From assembly GCA_041391725.1 (NCBI GenBank), contig JAWKNL010000025.1:1-64000 (forward strand): a DNA stretch of 64,000 nt, written 5' to 3'. Position numbers and translations under genes: made by a program. Shown here one piece after another: positions 15,785 through 24,600 of the stretch. The notes beneath the pieces were generated by a model. It did no database searches. It was not told where the DNA came from and was given only the letters and a program-made list of their open reading frames with translations. The DNA is from JAGQVA01 sp041391725 (GTDB lineage Bacteria; Bacteroidota; Bacteroidia; J057). Each line of letters starts with the position of its first letter. Position 1 is the first letter of the stretch.

Positions 15785-17403
15785 GTGCAGAACTACCGCA
15801 TCCATATTATTATCGGCCTCATGTCACTTGCCATCCTCGGCATTGTGGGGCTACAGGTATATCAGATTCGCAAGGCGATCAGGATCAGTGAAGACAGTTT
15901 TCAGGTAAGCGTCAACGATGCGCTCAGTCACGTGGTGGACATCCTTTACAGTGAAGAGATCAAAACCAACTATATACGGGTTTCCCGCGCTATGGACGTG
16001 GGGTATAAAGATCTGAACAAAGACTCTCTTTCAGGGAAAAATACACAGCCGCAGGCGCTGCCGGGTATTAAAGGAGACGCCGATTATCTTTCCCCTACCC
16101 TGCCCCGACTTGTAAAAATCAGAGATAGTGTAGCCATTATCACCGAACAGGAAACCTACGTCACAGGAGGAGACTCTGCCTTTTTGCATAATGGCGAACA
16201 ATCGTATGTTTTTTATTCTGACGGACAAAATGGTTCCATCAAAGACCTGAAACTCGAAATGCGCGGACCGCGCAAAGTGGTAGAACTTATGAGCCAGACA
16301 CTGGAAGGCCTCAATACCTTCCATCTCAACATTGCCGAGCGCATTGATTCTGTACAAATGGACACGATATTGAGAGAGACGCTGGAAAACGAGGGCATAT
16401 ACGAGGCATTCAGATTTCAGGTGGGAGGAACCGAAGCAGATTCCCGGTTTCTTTTCGCAAAAAGCGATGCAGAAAATATAGCGTTTCTCCAGTCCCGCCA
16501 CAAAATCCTGCTTTTTCCCTATTCAAGGATGGGCGAACAGAATTTTCTTTATGTCATTTTTCCCCGGCGGGGCATATATACGCTCAAAACCATCTGGTTT
16601 CAACTGGTAGCGTCGCTGCTTTTCAGCGGAATCATGATGTTTAGTTTTGCGATGACACTGCTGACCTTATTTCGCCAGAAAAAACTGTCGGAGATGAAAA
16701 ATGACTTCATCAACAATATGACCCATGAGTTGAAAACGCCCATAGCAACCATATCTCTGGCGGCAGACTCGCTCAACAACCCTGCGGTGCGCAGCAATGT
16801 TCCGATGGTGGACAGATATATCAACATTATCAAAGAAGAAAACCAGCGGATGAACCGCCAGGTAGAGCGTGTACTTCAGGCTGCCCGCTTTGACCGGGAC
16901 GAAATACTCATTAAGCCGGAGCTGATGGACGTACACGAGACCATTCTGCAGGCGGTAAATAATATCCGTTTGCAGATTCAGAACCGGGATGGAAAAATTT
17001 ATACAAATTTGCTGGCGCAGAGTTATTCCATTATGGCGGATAAAGTCCATATTGCAAGTGTGATTTACAATCTCCTTGACAATGCAGTCAAATATAGTCC
17101 TGAAGCGCCTGTGATTACCGTTACCACCAAAAATCAGGGAAATCTCCTCCTGATTTTTGTGAAGGATAAGGAAAGGGAATTGCCAAAGCCGATCAGCAGC
17201 GCATTTTTACCCGCTTTTACCGGGTATCTACCGGCGACCTCCACGAGGTGAAGGGTTTTGGGCTTGGGCTGAGTTATGTCAAAGAAATCGTAGAGGTGCA
17301 CGGAGGAAAAGTTACGGTTGAATCTGCTTTGGGAAAAGGCAGCACCTTTCAGGTAACACTTCCGCTTTCAACTGAGGTTTCCGGAAAAAATATTGTGTTA
17401 TGA
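15785..17403 (+). pseudogene. Sensor histidine kinase, frameshifted in the ATPase domain
   Basis: Reading starts at GTG 15785; an in-frame stop lies just upstream. It encodes an N-terminal membrane helix (about 5-25), an extracytoplasmic sensor region (about 26-265), a second helix (about 270-295), HisKA with H314 in THELKTP, and the first half of a GHKL ATPase (NLLDNAVKYS). At 17168-17170 (codon 462) the frame breaks: the expected DNGKGI motif needs one more base, and the ORF runs into junk, stopping at 17251. In the shifted frame the rest follows correctly (GKGIAKADQQRIF, GFGLGLSYVKEIVE, GKGSTF) to a TGA at 17401-17403, which overlaps the ATG of the response regulator. One missing base, real or a sequencing error, explains everything. 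If real, the kinase lacks its G boxes and is inactive. Confidence 0.85.
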
Positions 17404-18098
17404 TTCCCATTTTACTCGTCGAGGATGAAGCAAATTTTGGCGCTGTATTGCGCGATTACCTGCACATGAACGGATACGACGTTACCCTGTGCGCCGACGG
17501 AGAATCGGGCTTTCAGACTTTCCGCACCGAGCCTTTCCGCCTGTGCATTCTGGATGTGATGATGCCACGTATGGATGGATTTACACTGGCGCGTAAAATC
17601 AGAGAAATCAATTCAGATATTCCCATCATCTTCCTCACCGCACGTTCCATGCGCGAAGATGTGCATAAAGGCTTTGAAATCGGAGGAGATGACTACATTA
17701 CCAAACCCTTTGATTCGGAGGAACTGCTGTTTCGGGTAAGAGCTGTACTCAAACGTACAGAAGGAACAACTACCCCAGTTAAAGAAGAAGAAACCGATAC
17801 TTTCTCTTTCGGCCAGTTTCAGTTTAACCACCGCCTCCACACCATTACCCACAATGGCGAAACTGCCCGCCTTTCCCCCAAAGAAGCTGACCTGCTCCGT
17901 ATGCTTCTGCTGAGAAAAAATGACTTACTTTCCCGCGACGAGGCGCTCAATGCGCTTTGGGGCGATGACAATTATTTCAACGCCCGAAGTATGGACGTGT
18001 TTATCAGCAAACTTCGCAAGCGGTTTAAAGATGATCCTTCGCTCAAAATTGAAAACGTGCACGGGAAGGGTTTTCGTTTGATCATTGAGTCTGAGTGA
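17400..18098 (+). CDS. OmpR-family response regulator
   Basis: 232 aa. Receiver domain at residues 1-120: acidic pair in LVEDE, phosphoacceptor D52 in ILDVMMPRMDG, T/S in FLTARS, and K102 in TKPF. A C-terminal winged-helix DNA-binding domain follows (about 135-230; SPKEADLLRMLL, MDVFISKLRKRF, VHGKGFRLI). The start codon overlaps the stop of the preceding kinase (ATGA), so the pair forms one two-component operon. With the kinase frameshifted, this regulator may depend on another phosphodonor or be uncoupled. Confidence 0.93.
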   Translation: MIPILLVEDEANFGAVLRDYLHMNGYDVTLCADGESGFQTFRTEPFRLCILDVMMPRMDGFTLARKIREINSDIPIIFLTARSMREDVHKGFEIGGDDYITKPFDSEELLFRVRAVLKRTEGTTTPVKEEETDTFSFGQFQFNHRLHTITHNGETARLSPKEADLLRMLLLRKNDLLSRDEALNALWGDDNYFNARSMDVFISKLRKRFKDDPSLKIENVHGKGFRLIIESE

Positions 18099-18110
18099 CG
18101 CTTTGGCTCA

Positions 18111-18148
18111 TTGCATTTTGCGATCGTCCATTTATTTGCATTTTGCGA
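18111..18148. repeat. 13-bp direct repeat in the 18.1-kb intergenic region
   Basis: TTGCATTTTGCGA occurs at 18111-18123 and 18136-18148, 25 bp apart, between the response regulator stop and the next gene. It could be a pair of regulator-binding sites; nothing else supports this. Confidence 0.35.
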
Positions 18149-18277
18149 AGGGTTGATTCATACCGAATATCCACCCGCTCCTGTACAAGTATTAACCTTT
18201 TACCCGGATGAATCTCCCATTCGCCGGGAATTTGACTAGTTTACGCTTACCATTTCCCTCACCTCTGAAATAGGTAC

Positions 18278-21200
18278 ATGTCTTCTGTAAACCGACCTGT
18301 CGTTTACCTTGCTTTTGCCCACGAGTCGAAAAAGAATAAAGGGATTAAAATTATCAAATCCCTGTTTGAAAACCTTACCAACACATTTGACCGGTTTGTC
18401 ACCCAGTCCTGCGATCCCGTTCTTGATTTGCAAAGGGAAGGAAAGGACGGTCTGCCTTATGCTTTTGAAGTTTTTGCTGCCGAACTCCAATATCCCCATC
18501 TTTCTGTCATTCACATTGCCTCCGAACCTGCGCTGGAAGGTGGTGATATTCTTTTTAATGCGATGGGAGGCAAACGCAGACAACTGGATATCGATAATCT
18601 TTTTCTCGACCATCTCAAAGACCTGAAACTCATTATTGTAGATGGCGGCGCAACAAATGATTTTGTGGAGAAACTGCTTTTTGCCGGTGCGCCCGCTGTC
18701 ATTGGATTAAACTATACGGAAGAAAGCCAGGCCGCTGTGAACTTTATCGAAAGGTTCTATCACCGGCTGATACAGGGAAACCCACTTCAGACTTCCTTCG
18801 AATGTGCTGCCGAAGCAATGGAAATTCCATGCATTGTCAGAGAAATCGCCAGCGACCCCTATGAATATTGGGAAACCAAAGAAAAAGAAGACCCCAACGC
18901 CCCATTTTCCTGGGGACTGTATTACCTGTCAGCCAATCACGATGCGCTTTCCTGGCAGATTGTCGATCCGGCAGATGTAATAGAAAATATGCCGGAGGAA
19001 GTTATCGCGCCAGAACTGGAAGTGCTGCCTCCTGTTTTGATGGCAGAGGAAGAACCGGAAATCGAACTCACCAGCGAAGTGCAGGAAGAACCGGAGGAGA
19101 TTCCCGCAGAAGAGATCATGGAAGAAACGCCAGACTTCTTTGATATGATAGAAGCCGAATCCGCGATGGAAGAAGAAACTGAAATCGAATTCGAACCGGA
19201 TTTACTGGAAGAGGAATCGGATGATAATCAGGAAGAAGATAGTGTAATCATTTCTGCTCCCCTGTTTTTCCAGGCCCGGCCAGGAGGAATCGGCTCAGAA
19301 ACACTCCCTTTTGCAACCCAAAGGCTGATGGAGACAAATGCGATCTCAGCACTTTCATTAAAATGGGGAAAAGGAAAAACAACAGAAGAAATCCCACTGG
19401 CAGAAGAGGAAGAATTGGAAGAATTGCCTGTGCAGGAAGAAACCACTTCCCCGGTATCACGGGAAATACAGTTATATCAGCAACCCGACCAGCAGGAGCA
19501 AAAGGCCGAGAAAAGTGAACCACCTGTGGAAGAAAAGAAGCAGGAGGAACCGGTGGCCAAAGAAACCCACAATCCCTATTCGCATCAGGAGCAAACCTAT
19601 ACTTATTCGGGGCCGCTTGATGAAGAACCTTCCTACCGAAATACTTATACTCGCCCTACCCGCACCCGTTCGGTGATAGACCTCTTTCCAAAGTGGAAAA
19701 ACATCGCCGGAATAGGCGTGGGAATAGCAGCTACTTTTGCGGGAATATTTTTGCTGATGAATCTTTTCTCCCCGGGTGCGCAAAAAAATGAAACCAGTTA
19801 TCTCAACGCTTTCGCCACAGGCGAAAGTTATAATGTGCTGATTTTGCCTTTCCGCCCGTATCCCGGCTGCAAATCAGTAGATGCATTTGACGAAATTGCC
19901 GTTCGCGACCGCCTCAATTCGCTTGAGGAAAGTAGCGAACTGAATATTAAGGCGGTTTATATTGACGAAGGCGCCTGTCCTGACAATTTTGAAGAAGCCC
20001 GCAGAATCGGAGAAGTATATAATGCCGATCTTGTCGTCTGGGGCAATTACCCGAAAACACAGGAAGATTCGGCCCAAATTCATATCCGGTATATTGCACT
20101 TAGCAATTCGCAGGATGACCTTTCCCTTCGCCTGGAAGATATTGGCAAACAGGCTTTCAGCGACATTTACGAATTACAGGAAGGTTTGCTTTCAGGTGGT
20201 GTGGACGATATGGTTTACTGGGTATTGGGAAGTATTTACCTTCAAAACGAAAACTATCAGGCATCACTCAGTTATCTCCAGCAGATCAGTGGATCTGGCA
20301 CAGCCGAGTACGGACTCATCAATCACATGATGGCCAAATGTTATTACGGACTCAGCATGTACGACGAAGTACTCAACCAGTACAATGAGGCCATTGCCCT
20401 GAACCCGCTGGATGCCAACGCCTATCACGACAGGGGAAGACTGTTTCAGCGGCTGCACCAAAACGATCAGGCGATCGCAGATTACGAAGAAGCTATCCGG
20501 ATCAATCCCAAACACCTGAAGGCACATTACAACCGCAAAATTTTACTTGACGACGAAGTGGACGGAGGTTTTTATCTCGCAAGCGAGATGACGCCCATAG
20601 ACGAAAATGAGGAAGTACCGCCAACACTTTCTGTAGAAAAACCCGAATTCGAAACCCCGCGAAACGAGCCGGAACTGGCCAAGGGCAATATTCAGATTAT
20701 CAGCAGTCCCGTAGTGGAAGAAACCACCACCGAAAGCCTCAACTCCATGAGCAGCCGCGCCTTTCAGTTTGAAAAGGAAGGAAAAATAAAGGAGGCCATA
20801 GCTATATACTCAGCAATTGTAGTCGCGTACCCCAAAGACGGAGCGGCATTTTACAAACGCGGAGTTTTGTATGAAAAAACCGGAGCCTTCTCCAAAGCGA
20901 CTGCCGATTATTCGCATGCGATTTTGCTTGAGCCCAACAATATCACTTATTACAACAGCAGGGCCTATTTGTTTGATCGTCAGCGGATGTTTTACAAAGC
21001 CATTGATGATTACACAGTGCTCATCAGGCTCAATCCTGACGATATCAACAGCTATATCTATCGGGGCAAGGCGTATCAGTATGTCAGAAAAAATCAGGAA
21101 GCGCTGGCCGATTTTCAGGAAGTAATCCGCCGGAATCCGCTGGATGCTACGGGCTATTATTTCCGGGGAAAACTCTATGCAGAGCTCAACCAGCCCGACA

Positions 21201-21493
21201 ATGCGCTGTCTGATTTTGCCAAGGCAATCGCCATCAACCCCGGTTATGGCAGTGCATACAGAGATCGTGCGGAGATGTATTACGACAAAAAACGCTATGA
21301 CAAAGCATTAGCCGATTACGACAAAGTGCTGGAGTTGAATCCGCACGACGCAAAAATATTCGCCATTCGCGCCGATATTCACATGAAAATGGGTGACCCG
21401 GTCAGAGCCGAAGCAGATTTTCGGCAGGCAATTACACTGGATCCGGAAAACGGCGCCTATCAGAAAAAACTGAGGGAGCTGACGGCGAATTGA
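18278..21493 (+). CDS. CHAT-like domain / acidic linker / transmembrane / TPR protein
   Basis: 1071 aa. The first ~200 residues resemble a CHAT (caspase-like) domain: SVIHIASEP takes the place of the His strand, then LIIVDGGATND, GAPAVIGLN and a long helix FIERFYHRLIQGNPLQTSF, which mirrors the usual NGCxT...G..aVIat...FY..L..G pattern. The catalytic cysteine position is Gly/Ala, so it is probably not a protease. Residues about 240-425 form a highly acidic, low-complexity linker, followed by one membrane helix (about 470-492; GIGVGIAATFAGIFLLMN). The C-terminal half holds a small alpha/beta region (about 510-620) and many TPRs (about 650-1065). It is a membrane-anchored scaffold with cytosolic N-terminus by the positive-inside rule. 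Its role is unknown. Confidence 0.7.
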   Translation: MSSVNRPVVYLAFAHESKKNKGIKIIKSLFENLTNTFDRFVTQSCDPVLDLQREGKDGLPYAFEVFAAELQYPHLSVIHIASEPALEGGDILFNAMGGKRRQLDIDNLFLDHLKDLKLIIVDGGATNDFVEKLLFAGAPAVIGLNYTEESQAAVNFIERFYHRLIQGNPLQTSFECAAEAMEIPCIVREIASDPYEYWETKEKEDPNAPFSWGLYYLSANHDALSWQIVDPADVIENMPEEVIAPELEVLPPVLMAEEEPEIELTSEVQEEPEEIPAEEIMEETPDFFDMIEAESAMEEETEIEFEPDLLEEESDDNQEEDSVIISAPLFFQARPGGIGSETLPFATQRLMETNAISALSLKWGKGKTTEEIPLAEEEELEELPVQEETTSPVSREIQLYQQPDQQEQKAEKSEPPVEEKKQEEPVAKETHNPYSHQEQTYTYSGPLDEEPSYRNTYTRPTRTRSVIDLFPKWKNIAGIGVGIAATFAGIFLLMNLFSPGAQKNETSYLNAFATGESYNVLILPFRPYPGCKSVDAFDEIAVRDRLNSLEESSELNIKAVYIDEGACPDNFEEARRIGEVYNADLVVWGNYPKTQEDSAQIHIRYIALSNSQDDLSLRLEDIGKQAFSDIYELQEGLLSGGVDDMVYWVLGSIYLQNENYQASLSYLQQISGSGTAEYGLINHMMAKCYYGLSMYDEVLNQYNEAIALNPLDANAYHDRGRLFQRLHQNDQAIADYEEAIRINPKHLKAHYNRKILLDDEVDGGFYLASEMTPIDENEEVPPTLSVEKPEFETPRNEPELAKGNIQIISSPVVEETTTESLNSMSSRAFQFEKEGKIKEAIAIYSAIVVAYPKDGAAFYKRGVLYEKTGAFSKATADYSHAILLEPNNITYYNSRAYLFDRQRMFYKAIDDYTVLIRLNPDDINSYIYRGKAYQYVRKNQEALADFQEVIRRNPLDATGYYFRGKLYAELNQPDNALSDFAKAIAINPGYGSAYRDRAEMYYDKKRYDKALADYDKVLELNPHDAKIFAIRADIHMKMGDPVRAEADFRQAITLDPENGAYQKKLRELTAN

Positions 21494-21499
21494 GGGATA

Positions 21500-21558
21500 A
21501 GAAATGCCCGGGAATGATTATTTGTGGTATTTTCCACAAAATCTACCCGGGCATTTCT
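21500..21558. terminator. Nested inverted repeat / bidirectional terminator
   Basis: An outer perfect 13-bp stem (21500-21512 with 21546-21558, core GCCCGGG) encloses an inner 7-bp stem (TTTGTGG 21521-21527 with CCACAAA 21534-21540). It lies 7 bp past the TPR gene stop and before the helicase gene. A terminator is likeliest, although the T-run is short. Confidence 0.6.
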
Positions 21559-21617
21559 GTTGATTTTCATTCCGGGATTGTATATTTTGTTTGGGCGTGT
21601 ATTTTACCAACCCAAAT

Positions 21618-24600
21618 ATGCAGAAAATTGCTTTTATAGATACTGAGGTTAATCCTTCCAATAAAAGAATACTGGATATTGGCTGTATTAAGGAAAATAA
21701 TGACTTTTTCCGATCCAGCCATATTGCAGGACTTGCCCACTTTTTGAAGGATACCGTTTTTTTATGCGGCCACAATATTATCCACCATGATCTGCAATAT
21801 ATAAAAACCGTTGTGGAAGAAGCAGGGATTTCCAAAGCCAATATCATCGACACGCTTTATCTTTCCCCCCTTCTTTTTCCTGCAAGGCCTTATCATGCGC
21901 TGGTAAAAGATGACAAACTTCAGACCGAAGAGCTCAACAATCCGGTAAGTGATTCGATAAAGGCAAAAGATCTGTTTTTTGATGAAGTTTCGGCTTTCGG
22001 GCAATTACCTGAATACCTCCGGCAGATTTATTATTCTCTTTTAAAAGACTGCCCGGAGTTTTGCGGATTTTTCAATTATACCTCATACCATTCTCAACAG
22101 GAGTACCCTGGGCATCTCATTTTACAGGAGTTTCAAAACCACATCTGTCACAGAGCGAATCTGGAGAAATTGATAGCTGATTCGCCGGTCGAACTCGCCT
22201 ATTGCCTTTCGCTGATCCACAGCAACGACCGAAATTCCATCACACCTCCCTGGGTTTTAAAACAATTTCCCGGCGTAGAGCGGATAATGTTTCTGCTCAA
22301 AAATAATCCCTGTATCCAAGGTTGTGATTATTGCCATGCAGAACTTGATATTTTTAAAGGATTAAAAAAATACTTTGGGTACGACTCTTACAGAACTTTT
22401 GACGGAGTTGCCCTTCAGGAACAGGCCGTAAAGGCTGCCATCAGCGACCAGTCGCTTCTCGCAGTGTTTCCTACCGGCGGAGGTAAATCCATTACTTTTC
22501 AGGTGCCGGCACTCATGAGCGGCAATAGTGTAAGGGGGCTTACCGTAATCATCAGCCCGCTCCAGTCTCTGATGAAAGATCAGGTTGACAACCTCGAAAA
22601 AAAGGGAATCACAGATTCGGTAACCATCAATGGCCTTCTCGATCCTATCGAAAGAGCCAAATCGTATGAAAGAGTGGAAGATGGCTCCGCTTCTATTCTC
22701 TATATCTCCCCTGAATCCTTGCGCTCAAAAAGTATCGAGCGGCTGCTTCTCAACAGAAACGTTGTGCGGTTTGTGATTGACGAAGCACATTGTTTTTCGT
22801 CCTGGGGACAGGATTTCAGAGTGGACTATCTGTATATCGGCGACTTTATCAGGGAATTGCAGAAGAAAAAAAACAGAGAATTTCCTATCCCGGTTTCCTG
22901 TTTTACGGCTACTGCCAAACAAAAAGTAATTGAAGACATTTGCGCCTATTTTCAGGAGAAGCTGGGTATTACCCTACAATTATTCACCTCCACCGCCTCC
23001 CGCACCAATCTCACCTATCAGGTATTATCGCCAAAGGATGAAACAGACAAATACCAGATGCTGCGAAACCTGATTGAAGCCAAAAACTGCCCCACGATTG
23101 TATATGTTTCCCGAACAAAAAAAGCCGAGGATATCGCCAGCCAGTTGAAAGAGGATGGATTTTTAGCCCTCCCCTATCACGGAAAAATGGAGGCTCAAAA
23201 AAAATCCGAAAACCAAAACGCCTTTATATCCGGAGAAGTATCGGTCATGGTGGCGACTTCTGCGTTCGGTATGGGAGTGGACAAACCTGATGTCGGGATG
23301 GTCATTCACTACGAAATTTCCGATTCACTCGAAAACTATGTACAGGAAGCCGGTAGGGCCGGGCGCGATGAAAATATCGAGGCTGAGTGTTTTGTTCTTT
23401 TTAATGAAGATGATCTGAACCGGCACTTTGTGCTGCTCAACCAGACCCGGTTAAACATTAACGAAATCCAGCAGATATGGAAAGCCATCAAGGAGATTAC
23501 CAGGTTTAGATCCATGGTTTCCAACTCTGCACTCGAAATAGCCCGAAAAGCCGGCTGGGATGAAAATATCCGGGAAATAGAAACGCGGGTAACTACGGCC
23601 ATTGCCGCCCTTGAAGAAGCAGGATACCTGAAACGCGGACATAATATGCCCCGGGTTTTCGCCAACAGCATTTTATCCAAAAACGCGCAGGAGGCAATAG
23701 ACAAAATCAATCTTTCGGAAAACCTGGATGAAACTCAAAAAATGCATGCAACGCGCATTATCAAAAAACTTATTTCAACCAAATCAAGAGCCGAAGCAGG
23801 TACGGAAGTAGCAGAATCAAGGGTTGACTATATCGCAGATCATCTGGGTTTGAGGAAGGAAACAGTGATCGGTATTATCAATATTCTTCGTGAAGAACAG
23901 ATACTCGCAGATACCAAAGACCTGACGGCCTATGTTGACAAAGGCGATACGCCTAAACGCTCCCTCGGAATTTTCACCCAGATGGCAGCGGTAGAGAAAT
24001 TTCTTTTCGAGGCATTGGATGAAACAGAATACATATACAACCTGAAAGAACTCAACCAAAATGCAGAAAACAGGGGAGTCGAATCGGTTTCTGTTCAGCG
24101 AATAAAAACGATCCTCAATTTCTGGGCAATTATAAAATGGATAAGACGGCAAAAAACCAATTCTTCTCCTAATCATATGGCTGTAGTTTTTATTCATACT
24201 AAAGAGGTACTACGCCAAAAACTAAAGAAACGCCAAACAATCGCCCGGTTTTTTATTGAATACCTCTACCAGAAAATCCAGGTCAATGGAAACAGCGAAG
24301 ATGCAGGAATGGATGTGGTCCTGACAGAGTTTTCGGTTCACGAATTAAAAGCGGCCTGGGAAAATCAGCCGGACCTGTTTTCAGAAAAAATTACCATTGA
24401 GGAAGTTGAAGACACCCTCTTTTATCTCTCCCGGATCGGTGCAATGAAAATCGAAGGAGGATTTCTCGTTTTGTACAACCGGCTCACCATCGAACGCACC
24501 GAACAGGACAACAAAAAAAGGTACAAAGCAGAAGACTATGAAAAACTGGATCAGTTTTACAAAAACAAAACCCAGCAAATCCATATTGTAGGCGAGTATG

